Below are positions 1-10,639 of a stretch of 64,000 nt of DNA, piece by piece (position 1 is the stretch's first letter; each line of letters opens with the position of its first letter). A model generated the notes under the pieces. That model worked only from the letters and a program-made list of their open reading frames with translations, searched no databases and had not been told where the DNA came from. The translations under genes were made by a program, and so were the position numbers. Location of the stretch: assembly GCA_050084515.1 (NCBI GenBank), contig CM114273.1, forward strand, positions 5,642,001 to 5,706,000, given 5' to 3'. This DNA comes from Blasia pusilla. Taxonomy: Eukaryota; Marchantiophyta; Marchantiopsida; Blasiales.

Positions 1-460
1 CATCTTTATGCGTGGCCACCGCCTCCACCATCTTGGTACAATAGTCGGTAGCTATCAAAATATATTTTTGCCTTGTGTGGCGGGTAACGGCTGAAATAGG
101 GCCCACAAAGTCCATACCCCATTTTTCAAAAGGAGCTAGCGGCATGATGGGTATCAAAGGCCACCTTGAGGTAGCCGTTGGTTGACCTGCTCTTTGGCAT
201 GCATCACAACTTTGAATAAAGTTACCTACATCTTTGTACATAGTTGGCCACCAGTAACGTGCGGCCAAGATTTTCTTAATGGTTTTTTTAACAACGTAGT
301 GTCCACCAGAATCAACCGCATGCATGGCTCTGATGACGTGGGGGATTTCTTTTGCTTCCAAGCATGGCCGATACTCTTCATCCGCACCTAATTTGAATAG
401 TACCCCCTGACATATCTCATAGGGTCCTATCTTATGTAAAAATACTGCTCGTTCTTCTGC
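1..460 (-). pseudogene. Ty3/gypsy integrase, N-terminal part (cut by window edge)
   Basis: The minus-strand translation shows an HHCC zinc-binding module: HAVDSGGHY, then about 30 residues later CDACQRAG. The integrase core follows, with MDFVGP carrying the first catalytic Asp and then IATDYCTKMVEAVATHKD. The second Asp and the Glu of the DDE triad would lie beyond position 1. In the family this enzyme inserts the cDNA into the host genome. Several in-frame stops or frame changes lie between this segment and the RNase H end at 463, so it is read as a decayed part of the same polyprotein. Confidence 0.88.
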
Positions 461-462
461 TG

Positions 463-1104
463 TCATAGTCGCACAGTAATTAAGAAACGCAAAATATCTT
501 CATAAAAGGATTGGCACAACCGGTCCTCCGTGATCTGGAACAGGTCTTCATCGGGGAAGGTGTCATCCACAGATTGTGTGAGGTCCGCGTTCGTCATCCT
601 TAACTGGGAAAGAAAATATGCAATGGTATGAACCTTGCCGGCACAAGTAATGACATCAAATGTGAATTCTTGGAGTAATGCAATCCCTCGCGCAATGCAA
701 CCTGACATGTCCGCCTTAACCATTAATGGTCGGAGTGCAAAATGATCTACATGGAAGACAAACTCATACCCTAATAAATAATGACGGAACTTTTTGCACG
801 AGAAGACCATGCCTAACGCCTCTCATTCAATAGTTTTACATTTCTGTTCAGTTGAAGATAGTTGCCGGCCTGCATAGTAAATCGGGAAATCGTGTTTGTT
901 CTCATCTAGTTGGCTGAGCACTACTCCAATGGCAAACAAGGATGTGTCTACATATATGTGGAAGGGTTTGGTCCAATCGGGAGACCGAAGTATAGGAGCC
1001 TTTTCCAATGCTTCTTTTAAGGCTTCAAATTCCGCTTGGCAGGGTGGAATCCACTCCCATTTGATAGTTTTTTTAAGTAACGCGGTTAGGGCTCCTGCTT
1101 TCAC
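463..1104 (-). pseudogene. Ty3/gypsy RNase H domain with one in-frame stop
   Basis: Two pieces, 823-1104 and 463-810, form one domain separated by a single TGA (motif TIE-stop-EALGM, where functional copies have an unbroken ERE-like stretch). Recognisable landmarks are PFHIYVDTSLFAIGVVLSQ, YYAGRQLSSTEQ, HYLLGYEFVFHVDH and the C-terminal GKVHTIAYFLSQ, followed by an acidic PDEDLF linker. The family role is removal of the RNA strand during reverse transcription. It lies directly between RT and integrase, as expected for gypsy. Confidence 0.88.
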
Positions 1105-1128
1105 CGCATAATCCCTAATAAACGGTCG

Positions 1129-1944
1129 CTAATATCCGACGTGTTCCAAGAACCCTCTCAATTCTTTGAGATTTGTAGGTGGTTCCAATGCAACGATTAT
1201 ATCCACTTTGGCCTTGTCAACTTCAATTCCTTGGGCCAAAACTCTGTGCCCCAACAAAATCCCTTGTTTCATGGCAATATACAATTTTTCCGGATGGAGG
1301 GAAAAATGCACTTTGCTTCAACGAGCGAGGGTCGATTCTAATTTTTCCAAGTGTTTGGCTTCTGTACTGAAGATACAAAAGTCGTCTAGGAAAATTTCAA
1401 CAAACTTCCCGAGATACTCTTGGAAGATGGAGATCATTATCCGTTGGAAGGTGGCCGGCGCATTGCACAACCCAAAGGGCATCACACGATATGCAAAAGT
1501 TCCCCATTCCGTGGTGAAAGTTGTGAGGGGCCGATCTTTTTCTCTTATGGATACCTGGTTATAACCCGAGTATCCATCCAAAAAGGTACAACGCTCATGG
1601 CCGGCGACTTTGTCCAAAATGCTGTCAATGAAAGGTACGGGGTGATGGTCCTTTAAGGTGGCTGAATTCAATTTCCGATAATCCTGGCATACTCTCATTT
1701 TTCCCGTTTGCTTTTTGGGTACAATTACAATGGGCGACACCCACTCACTACTTAACACAGGATAAATTATTCCTGCTTCGAGACGCTGGTCAATTTCGTC
1801 CTTGACTAACAATGAGTACTTTGGGTTGAGGCGATACTGCCTCATCCGTATCGGGATCGCACCTTCTTTTAGATCAATCCAGTGTTTATCATACCGTGCT
1901 GGAATGCCTGTCATTTCATCCATGGAGTACGCAAACACATCCAA
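1129..1944 (-). pseudogene. Ty3/gypsy reverse transcriptase
   Basis: The 208-codon frame 1318-1944 covers fingers and palm. It shows MRVCQDYRKLNSATLKDHHP, then TFLDGYSGYNQV with the first catalytic Asp, then FGLCNAPATFQR, and the catalytic pair as FLDDFCIF. The connection region continues in 1129-1311 with GILLGHRVLAQGIEVDKAK and LRGFLEHVGY. A stop near 1315 separates the two pieces. All three catalytic Asp residues remain, so decay here is recent or mild compared with the flanking domains. The frame has no independent start; it is an internal part of a Pol polyprotein. Confidence 0.93.
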
Positions 1945-2302
1945 ATACTCAAAAAATAAGTTTTTTTATACTTAATGAGTTTTTTTATACTACCGAGAGG
2001 CGTAGAGACTTCTCACTTGTAATTAAGATCTGCACGTAGTCCTTTTCTTGAACCATATTTTGTGTGAACTAGAATGTGCTATGACCCAACTTCTTTTCCT
2101 TCCGGGTCGATCTCTGTTTGCTAGGTACCGACTCTTCATCTATTTCGTAGCATTCTAAATAGTACACGTTAGACGAGGACTCAATAGCTGTAGTCCGCTC
2201 TTGATCTAACATATAGCCTTCATCGGTCGGTAGCGTTTCTCCTTGGGGTGGTCGTGATTTCCACGATAGCTTGATGAGTCGTTTCGAGACCTGGTCCGGA
2301 GC
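1945..2302 (-). other. Protease-RT linker of the gypsy element, no open frame
   Basis: About 360 bases between the protease and RT frames. Frames are short and contain many stops; no domain was recognised. It is probably the decayed spacer of the same Pol polyprotein. Confidence 0.6.
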
Positions 2303-2680
2303 CTAGAACGTGAACTGTCTCCTTTTCCAATCCGTTGTCACTCTCGCACCGTAAAGCCAGGGTCTTCCAATAAGCAAGGGATAGCCAGTGGCCGTTAAGG
2401 GCTGCAACACTAAGTTGTCCAACAGAAATAGCATTGTGCCGAGCATGGTCGGGATCTGAGTGAGCTGTCCAAGGGGACGCTTCCGGGACTGATACGCGAA
2501 CCGCATATACTTGTTGGTGAGCTCATACTTTGTGTATCCCAATGCCCGGGCCGTCTGTTCCGTCATAATGTTAATTCCACTTCGCGAGTCAATGAGGACC
2601 TTCTTAATGGTGTGTCTCTCAATCTCAACTTCGACCTTTGGGGCTCCCAAATCTTCCACTTTGATACTGAACAGATCCAC
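2303..2680 (-). pseudogene. Ty3/gypsy aspartic protease with altered active site
   Basis: A 125-codon frame with the retropepsin pattern. The active site reads VLIDSRSGINIM, where families of this type have D-S/T/G-G. Later comes the flap-like region and a C-terminal LLIGRPWLYGARV, the usual hydrophobic I-G-R/D block. In the family this enzyme cuts Gag and Pol. The change of the conserved Gly after Asp-Ser to Arg should abolish activity. The residue change is read directly; loss of activity is inferred. Confidence 0.85.
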
Positions 2681-2731
2681 TACCGATAGACTCTTTGCGG
2701 ACTTCTTGGGTTTTCTGCGGCTTATCTTCCA

Positions 2732-3535
2732 CTACTGTAGAATTTTACCGTACAGAGGGTTATCCATTACTAATTGCAAGAGGGTTATATTTTCCGATGT
2801 TGACGCCAAGTCCTTGAGTAAGTTGTAGGCTTCCAAGACCAGAGGTGATGTCACGATGGCTTGTACTTCCGGTGCCATTCCGGTTCTCGAATTTTCTTTT
2901 GTCTGCCTCCCTTCTGGCCCTTGGTCCTGGCGAACTTGAGCCCAAACCTGGTCCTCAATATCCTGATGGAAGTACTTAGGGTGACTTCGATGGAAGGCAG
3001 GGTCAACATTGCCTTTTAGAATGGCCTTCCCGGCGCGGAAGGCGTCGACACTTTTCGTCTTGGGGTCTTTAGCTTCGCGCGAAGACGAAGCACCCATCCG
3101 GGTCCTGGTTTTCCCTCTGGTCTAGGTTTTGGACCTCGTGGTGACCGCGAGAGCTTTGTTCAGGAGTTCTGATGGCCACTCCAAGGAGTCTTGAGTTGCC
3201 ATCCCATCGGCCTCCTCTTCCCTAATGGTAACTTGCCTTGCTTTAGGGGATACCAACTCCTCCACTCGGACGAGCTGAACATTCACTTCATTTTTGGAGT
3301 CTGTGGACTCCGTCATGCCATCCGTGGAGGCTTCGGTGTCTGTAGAGGATGCTTCATCCTCGGAAGAGGAACTAGTTTGCGAAGAACCTCGTCGTTGATG
3401 ACGCCATTTTTGTGTTTTTCCGGATTTCTCGGAGGCCTCGTATGCCTCTACGGATGCTATGACTCCTTCCAGGGAATCTCGTTGGCATCGCCGGAAATAC
3501 CGGTCCATTTCTTTGGACAGTCCCGACACAACCAA
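2732..3535 (-). pseudogene. Ty3/gypsy gag C-terminal region and linker to protease
   Basis: Two minus-strand frames, 3122-3535 and 2732-3097. The first continues the gag helices (EMDRYFRRCQRDSLEGVIAS), then becomes Ser/Asp/Glu-rich and low-complexity (SSSSEDEASSTDTEAS). The second contains a conserved-looking NLLKDLASTSENITLLQL segment just before the protease. I saw no CCHC zinc knuckle, which many gag proteins carry here, so it is either absent from this lineage or lost. The frame changes relative to the upstream gag near 3535. Confidence 0.7.
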
Positions 3536-4626
3536 TCTACCAATTGTGAGGTAGTTGTGTGTTCAAGTTTGTTTACAAGGCTACGAAACTTTTGGGTGTA
3601 CTCCCTGAGAGTTTCCTTCTTTTTACGTTTCAGATCGCGAAGCTTCATCAGAAGCCTGTCCTCGAACTCCAGGTCACGAAACTCATAAAGAAAGGCCTCC
3701 AATACCCTTTTCCAAGTTTCCGTGACATCCGCTCCCAGACCCTCATACCACTGGCTTGCTCGCTTCTTAAGCAAGCAAGGAAAGACTCGCAACAAATCCT
3801 CCTCTGAACCTTCCCCATTAGCCTTAGCTACATGGGTAAATTCAAGCACAAAGTTATCAACATCATCTCGCCGTCCCCCTGCAAACGTGGGGTATCTTAG
3901 CAGCGTCTTTCTAGTGTTAGCCATTGGGAAATTTTTGTTGCTGGGTCCCGGGCTTCATGCTTGGGAGGGAGGAGGCAGCTGTTCCGATCTGGTTGATTTG
4001 GTCGGCTCCTCGTCTCTCGAGTCCCCAAAGGGATTCCAGGTTGACTCTTTGTCCAACTGCAAACTGGCAGGAGACGTACTAGGGAGCGTATTCATGTCCC
4101 TCTTCTTGTTCTTGGGCTTCGTGCGAGGTCAAAGACTGGGAGACACCCCCGACGGTCTCCAAGATGGGTGATCTTCTTGTTGCTTATTGCGTCGATCAGC
4201 TGGCTGATCTCGCGATGAGGGCCGGAAGACTTCCATGAGTCCTTTTGAGATTTGGGAGCTTGCTTCCGCACCCACGATCGCCACAAGGTAGTGGTCCATG
4301 GAGGGAACTTGGATCTTCCTAATTCCTACAGGAGTGTGCAGCTGCTCTTAATCTACCTGCCAGGTTTTCCTCCCATAAACAGAAGTACCGGGTCATCACC
4401 AAGTACAACTGACGTTCATGGGAAAAGCACCGTTCGGCGTCTGGTTCTTTGACAATACTAATTAATTGTTCTATCTTTTTTAGCACCAATACAGCAAACC
4501 GGTTGTTATCTTCTTTCATCCATTGTCTTAGGGGGACAGCTAGAGATAGCAGATGGTCTTCAGTGAGAACTAGATGGTTGGGTCTTCTAGGAGACGAGGC
4601 TTCTTTCCCCGCTCGTGGGTTCCCCA
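3457..4626 (-). pseudogene. Ty3/gypsy gag, N-terminal and capsid region
   Basis: The likely start is the ATG on the minus strand at 4626, just after the PBS, giving MGNPRAG and a helical region (PLRQWMKEDNNRFAVLVLKK). Stops interrupt it near 4320. The capsid-like part is the 155-codon frame 3457-3924, with the Retrotrans_gag-type pattern ASQWYEGL...TWKRVLEAFLYEFRD and LREYTQKFRSLVNKL. The frame shifts near 3535 and continues in the next feature. In the family the product forms the virus-like particle. Confidence 0.8.
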
Positions 4627-4654
4627 TATATCTCTCTCCCTCTCCAGCAACACT

Positions 4655-4681
4655 TATGATACCCGGCAGCAGCGGCAAAAA
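4655..4681 (-). promoter_or_regulatory. Primer-binding site of the gypsy element (tRNA-Asp-like)
   Basis: On the minus strand the sequence TTGCCGCTGCTGCCGGG follows the LTR end after about 12 bases. It resembles TGGCGCCGTTGCCGGGGA, the tRNA-Asp complement used by plant Tat/Athila-type gypsy elements. The mismatches and the spacer make this a tentative call. Confidence 0.5.
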
Positions 4682-4693
4682 AAAATTTCTATA

Positions 4694-5981
4694 TGTAATG
4701 TATAAGAGTTTCAATTTTACAGTCATTTACTGAGTTTGATCCCCAAGAGGATCATTGTTTGATGAAAAGAGAGTTTCAAATTACAATTCTGTTGTAATTA
4801 GTGTATTTAGGTGTGAATAATTTATATTCAATGTCTTATCAATATCTTCGAATCTTTCTTAGTACCAAGGTTTCTTGGTGGGGTTTCTTAGTGGGGTTGA
4901 TAGCACGCTAAGATAGATTTCCTCTTGACATCAAGAAACCTCACATAGATCTCAACAAGAATGATGGCTTCTCCTACTATCGGAACTCAATCCGTCTCGG
5001 CATGCTACTCTCTGTCAAACAAATTTCCTACAACTCCATATTGATTATTCCATTGATGAGAAAGGTTTGCCTGATTCACTCTTCACTCTGCAGATCCAAA
5101 AAGAATACTCAAACATAAGCATCGCACATCATAATGAAGGAATGAGCGCTTTACTACTCCATCAAGAATGAGAAAGCTTCAAAGTGTTATACAAGCTTGA
5201 GAGGGCACTACTCCCTTGCTCGGACCCCTCCTCCAGCATAAGGACTTCGTGAAAGAATGATGATGATAGCCACTTTCATGTTTCTTAAATACTCTCTGAA
5301 GTAGGAGTATTCCAAAGATTCGAAGCGTTCTTGATGAAGTTGGTGTCTCTTCAACATTTTTAACTACTTAGATCTATGATGCTCTCCTCTTTTCCTAAGA
5401 TCCTTATGAATTCGCAGAACAAAATTGTCTTAACTACCTATCTGATACAAAGAGTTGCGCCTTTTCTTATTCTAACTGTTCTAACTATGTGTCGCTTGAA
5501 ATCACTATCAATCTTAGCTTCGCTTCACTGCTAAGTCTGGACCTCTTTTGCTTCGCTTGAGGACGAAGCTCTTTCTCCTGATCTAAAGACGAAGCGCTCC
5601 ATTCTTTGTTCTTGTTCCAGAAGCTTCGTTCTTCGTGCTTCGTTTAAGAGCGAAGTACTTCTTTCTCTTCTTCTTCTTCATGCTTCGTTTAGGAGCAAAG
5701 CACTTCATAGACAAGTTCTTAACAGAGCTTCGTTGTCTTTTTGAAGCTTCTTGCTGGGTCTTTAGACTTTGTTATTGTATTTTCCTCTCCTCTCGAGAAA
5801 ATCCTTGATTTTCTATCTCTCTGCCTTGTCCTTGGAGCTTCGTGATTCACTTTAATCTTACTCATTCTTCTCCATAATAATATATAATAATAACCATAAT
5901 ATCAAAATCATAGTGTATATACAAGTCTTCTTTGAATAAAAAGATGTAAATCTTCAAAAGTACAAAATTGTGGATATCACA
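4694..5981 (-). repeat. 5' LTR of the gypsy element
   Basis: The left edge reads TGTAATGTATAAGAG and the right edge ends GGATATCACA, so on the minus strand the LTR begins TGTGATATCC and ends CATTACA. The edges are set by comparison with the solo LTR at 54585-55886, which has the same ends in the opposite orientation and a target-site duplication. Internally it is rich in GCTTCG and CGAAGC words (5510-5850) and contains the conserved GATCCCCAAGAGGATC block near 4737. It would hold the element promoter and polyadenylation signals. Length is about 1.29 kb. Confidence 0.85.
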
Positions 5982-6419
5982 TCTCCATTCATATAATTCA
6001 TTAAGTATTGGTTTATGATAAGTTTACTCGCTTTTTTTCTTCGTATGGTTGAAGATGAAAAGCTATGTCTATATGTTTCAGGATGAAAAGCTATGCAAAA
6101 TCTCAATCTTCTAATAAGTGTTCCTATAATGCACTTGTAAACTTTAGATATTGATCTCACACAATCCTCCTTTTAATCCATATGATCACAACGAATTATC
6201 TAGAAAAGATAAGAATTTGCTCGCAAAATCCATATTTGAGATAAACCTCCCTAGCTTGCTAAATCTATCAACCATCACAAGTATAGCTACGCATCCCTCA
6301 AACTTTGGAAGATTCGTTTTGAAATCCATGCTTATGCTTTGTAGAGTACTTCTAAAATCAAAAATTGGTAAACCAAGCCTAGCTTCTACTCATAAGAAAC
6401 TCTATCCGCGCCTGCCTAC
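5982..6419. other. Intergenic, no feature recognised
   Basis: Short AT-rich stretch between the gypsy LTR and the next gag remnant. Frames are short and match nothing I know. Confidence 0.5.
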
Positions 6420-7800
6420 AACTGCATCATGGTAGCAATCCTCTGCTCCAACTGATCGATGCGCGTAAGGAGCATAGCATGGGATGCACGTCCTCCATCT
6501 CTTATGATTGGTGATGGTAATCTACCACCATGATCATCTACTGCTCGATCTCCACCAACTCTCTCACCCCCAAGTCCTCAACCTACCTCTGGACGTACCT
6601 CTCGGCGAAGTTCATAACACTTATCCCTAGTGTGACCATATCAGTGACAATGATCACTGATGGAACTATGGTGGGGCCATCCTGTGTGGCTCCTGAGCAA
6701 TCGGAGACACCCATGGACCTCTCCCATATTGTGGGTAGTCTCTCTGCCTATCTGACCCACTACGCTTCCAACAAGCCAACCCTGGCCCCTATTGGGTAAC
6801 ATATGTCGGTACGGACCGTTTCCTCATTGGCTCACGACATATGCCCTGTTGTATGGGCCCACCGGCCCATTCTCGTGGTACTGGTGCATGTTGGGGCACT
6901 TGTGGGTTTACTCCTACTCATCAACTCGTTGAATCCCGTGGTCACCACCTGCTCCACTCATGTTGAGCTCTACCCGCTCAGACAACTTGAAGACCACCTT
7001 CAATGTGGGCTTTGCCGTGTGAAGCAACATCGCATCCCAAACTCTCCCCCATAGCTCCTCATCCAGCACCTCGTAGCAATATTGTACTGACTCCGCCTCA
7101 GTCACCCCATATGTGGCAACGATCAACTGTCGCATGCGCGTGAATGCCTCCCTCAGGCTCTCACCCAATCTCCGCTGAAAATCCTATAGACTCTTCAGCT
7201 TGCCGGTCTGCACGCCCTGGTAGCTCCTCTCCCACCTTTGGAAGAACTCCATTGTAGGACTGTACCTCGGTGATTCTCTACCACGAGAGGTCTCTGCCAC
7301 CTCACCACTCTCATTGCCATCCTCTCCATCTACTGCCCGAGCTGATGGTGTAGGCCTCTTTGCCCTCACTATCCCATCATACGCCTCGCAGCCACTAGTG
7401 AACACATACCCTGGAGCCCAATACACCCTCCAAGCATCGATCTCTACAAAGTATAGGGATCATAACTCCATGTAGTCATCCATCGGCGGACCCTCAAAGT
7501 GCTGGAACAAATCCTTCCATGCCATAAAAGGGTTGAATCGCGTGGGAGTGTGTATCTCTTGGAAGTCGCACAACGTGTCAAACTCTAGATGAAATCATCT
7601 AGATCTATGGTGCCTACCACACACGAGAAATGATGCATGCCCTGGTGGCCCATGTTGTCCATCTCTCTCCATGTATCACCGTCCCCATGTGCGATCTTGT
7701 CACCACACCCGCTGTCTAGTGATGACGATCCAGCCACGGATGGGAGTTCGGGTGGTTCCTCACTCAAAACCCCTTGATACCTCACACCACTCCGTGCCAC
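6420..7800 (-). pseudogene. Decayed gag of a second LTR retrotransposon
   Basis: Minus-strand pieces line up in order. 7427-7580 gives WKDLFQHFEGPPMDDYME. 7184-7426 ends TMEFFQRWERSYQG. 6914-7168 carries the gag-type pattern GESLREAFTRMRQLI and ESVQYCYEVLDEELWGRV. Further on, at about 6600-6640, a degenerate knuckle-like CH-stop-YGHTRDKCYELRRE appears, and near 6440 a coiled-coil-like LTRIDQLEQRIATMMQL. Stops and frame changes separate the pieces. No protease or RT follows to the left, so the element was truncated, perhaps by the gypsy element now abutting it. Confidence 0.6.
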
Positions 7801-9029
7801 TCCACTACCACTGCTTGTACTACCCCGTACTTCCGAGCCGTGGAAGAACGCCGTGATGACAACCCTGTCTCACCTGCTCAAGGACTCAGACTCACCAAGA
7901 GTCTCCCACACTCCTCACTAGCTCACCTACGCTAATGCCAACCCCGTAATGACGCACCCATCCTCACGTACACTCAACGCTCCGACTCACCCTGAGCCTC
8001 CCAACTGACTCACCTAGACTACTGATATTGTCGGGTCATACACTCGACCCATACTTGGCAACCCCCATATATCCACCAACATGATACACATTAAAGGAGT
8101 CTACACTCATCACCATCGCTACACTTGTCTAACACCATCAACTACCCGATATCCAACACTCGCAATCACACAAGATAAGTGCGGGAAAAGGGACTGGAAT
8201 GGGTAACCTCATCACGCCCAGCAACCTACTGCATCGTTAACACTCACTCCTCCATGTGGTACGGTACCTCCGCAACATGACACTCTCCTCGACCTCATGT
8301 CAAACCTCTCATCAGCAGATGTGGACTTCCCATTGGCATAAGCATACTACCAATTTGTGGTAGACTATCAATATGGATCACTCATCCCGCCCCCAATTAA
8401 CAAAGTACTAACCACGCTCGTCATGAATCCCACCACGCTAGCTCGCGAATATATCAAGTCTCTCAAAAAACTCTCCAACTACATAGCTTGAATCAACCAT
8501 GTATCTCAACAACCATAGTTACTCGCTTCCTACTACATTCTATGTCTAACTACATCCATGGTGGTCTACCAACCATGTAGCTGCTCACCACATTCAACCC
8601 TTACCTCGTCCATCCCAACCCATCTGGTCTCACCACATAGCCCAACCCTACCGTCCATGCCACTCCTAACCCCGTTGCTCCCACCTTCGTCAACCCTAGG
8701 AGCTCCTAAGCTCTCGCGACCCCCACCCAAGTCCCTTCACCTTTACGGCTGGCTTGCCACCCTATGCGGCAAGCCCTTCCTTCCTGCAAGGCTAGCCGGG
8801 ACGTCCCATATCCCTATGCGGCCCCTATGTTCTTGGAGCTCCTTGCTTCTTCCTAGCTTCTGGTAGGGTTCCTTCTATCACTCAATCTTGTCTCATCTCA
8901 GCATGGGCGCGGCGGAGCTCGGAGGAGGGCTTGGTGGAGTTCTACGGGATGGGAAGGAGATGGAGGATGGAGGGGGGTTGTTTGTTATATCAAAACGGAG
9001 ATACCAACTTCCTCTATGTTTTGATCCGT
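7801..9029. other. No gene recognised; C-rich, stop-filled DNA
   Basis: About 1.2 kb with strong C richness on the plus strand (7860-8800), turning G-rich at 8890-8990. A minus-strand GGTATC word near 9004-9012 could be a remnant primer-binding site of the element whose gag lies at 6420-7800, but the match is too short to claim. Confidence 0.4.
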
Positions 9030-9366
9030 AGCGTCAATCTTCTAGTGAAGTATTTTCATTTTATTTTGTTTTGTAGATTTTTGTTGTTTTAGGGTTTCTC
9101 ATGTAGGTATTAGGGTCCTCTTTGTTGTCTCGTTTTGTTGTAATGCTTTGAATGTTTCCAAGATAGCTCATGCTGTTATTCCACACCCCTTTTTTTTTTT
9201 CTCTATGTCCTTATTCTGTAGCCACACATGTTCCTCGTTCACGTTTGACCCATGTTTTTCTCCGGTTACCATTAGGGCTAGTTCGAATGGGGGTTGTGGG
9301 GTGGATTTTGGTGGGGTTTGTCTCTCAAGTTTGACGGAGGGGGTCATGTTCTCTTCTTGGTGAGAA

Positions 9367-9945
9367 GTGTACATGCCTCGACCCGCATCAGCCCCTCGCG
9401 TAGGGGCTTGTGGGTTGTCTAGCCGGGATACAAAATGCCCTTGTTGTCCTGAATTCTTCACTCGTTCAAGAATTCGGAACCATTTAGCAGCTAAACATCC
9501 TGACTTTGATAGATTTGGATGGGTGGTTCCTCCGATCGATCATGGATGCTCACCGGTGCTTCATGCATCATCGCCCCCTCTTGAGGCGTGGGAGTGGTTG
9601 AGGTCCCACCTTGGCAGCATCACAAGTCTCTTTGAGATCCGTTTTCCCTGCCCGAGGTTGTTTCATAGGATCCCCCATGCTATTCGGGATGAGCTTCGCC
9701 AGTCTTTCATCCTTCCCTTATCTAGGATCGCACTTAATCCTATGGATGAGCTCTCATGGTATCTACTACTTCTCCTTCCACGATGGTGTCTTCGCTATAC
9801 CTGAGGAGGGAAGGCTGGCCATAGAGAGGTTGTGGCCCGATTGCGGTGTTTTCGAGGAGGTGATTGAGAGTCTCTGCAGAGCGAGTTCGTGGCATATGCC
9901 AGAGGTAGCACTCCACGTGGTTTCCCAACAGACCATCTTGTAGCT
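9367..9945 (+). pseudogene. LINE N-terminal region with C2H2 zinc finger
   Basis: The frame from 9367 contains CPCCPEFFTRSRIRNHLAAK followed by H, a C-x2-C-x11-H-x4-H finger at about residues 24-44. Such fingers bind target DNA in R2/NeSL-type elements. Near 9765 the frame shifts by one, and the sequence continues in 9611-9943 as FHDGVFAIPEEGRLAIERLWP. Further frame changes follow towards the RT. The true start codon is uncertain. Confidence 0.65.
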
Positions 9946-10019
9946 GCCAGATTGCGACGATGTAGGAGACTTGGGTGAGCCGGGGAGTACTCGGAAGCGG
10001 CTCGTGCGCTCCACCCTAT

Positions 10020-10620
10020 GGATATGGCTCCTCCTTCCATTGTTACCATTGACGCCCTCCGGAGGCTACACCCTCGTCCAGTGGTTGACATCCCAGCATT
10101 TGTACGTGAATTCCATCCTGACACGACCTTATGCCTAGACTCGTCCCTCTTTGCACTGGCACTTCCCCTAGGATAGCAGCTGGAGGGTTGTCCGGTATGA
10201 TGTACGAACATCTTCGTGATTGCTTTCCCTCCAAGGACTCTGCTAACGGCTTTTCCGAGTTGCTTTAGGTTGCCTCTCACCTAGCTCAGGGGAGAGTGCC
10301 AACAGCACTAGCCCATGTATTGGGGGTAGGGCGACTTTTGGCGTTATCGAAGGAGGGTGGAGGGATCCGTCCGATTGCCATAGGGGAGGTGCTCTTGCGG
10401 TTGGTGAGTCGCACTATTGCTTTGCAGTTCCGTGAGGCTTTCCAGTCACATCTGAGTCTGCACCAGTTTGGAGTTGCCACGCCAGCCGATTGTGAGGCTG
10501 TAGCCTTAGGTTTGAGGGCTTGTTTAGATAAACATCCCGAGTGGGTGGTTCTCCAAGTTGATGTGGAGAAAGCCTTTAACTAAGTGTCTCGGGCAGCTAT
10601 CTTCACGAGCTGAGAGATGC
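10020..10620 (+). pseudogene. LINE reverse transcriptase, fingers and start of palm
   Basis: The translation in shifting frames shows LSGMMYEHLRDCFPSKDSAN (10190-10250), then in the frame 10296-10583 LGVGRLLALSKEGGGIRPIA, followed by the GEVLLRLVSRTIALQ region, FGVATPADCEAVALG and VLQVDVEKAFN with the first catalytic Asp. A TAA replaces the expected residue after AFN. HELRDAGGPIASLIPF continues for about 50 bases in another frame and then breaks off. The segment expected next, with the YADD-type catalytic pair, is missing. Confidence 0.78.
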
Positions 10621-10639
10621 AGGGGGTCCCATAGCAAGC

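Larger units (their letters stand above)
1..5981 (-). mobile_element. Ty3/gypsy LTR retrotransposon, 5' part (left end beyond window)
   Basis: Read from right to left on the minus strand, the order is 5' LTR, PBS, gag, protease, reverse transcriptase, RNase H, integrase. This order (integrase after RNase H) defines Ty3/gypsy. The 3' LTR lies outside the window. The PBS resembles the tRNA-Asp type used by plant Tat/Athila-like gypsy elements, but no lineage was established. The coding region is broken by frame changes in gag, a stop in RNase H and a stop-rich gap between protease and RT, so the copy is dead. A solo LTR of the same family lies at 54585-55886 in the opposite orientation. Confidence 0.93.

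Noticed and set aside
5880-5905. Short AT microsatellite near 5875-5900
   Set aside because: Too short and not informative; part of the gypsy LTR.
9766-10480. Minus-strand frames of 60-161 codons
   Set aside because: Antisense shadows of the LINE, whose plus-strand motifs are clear.
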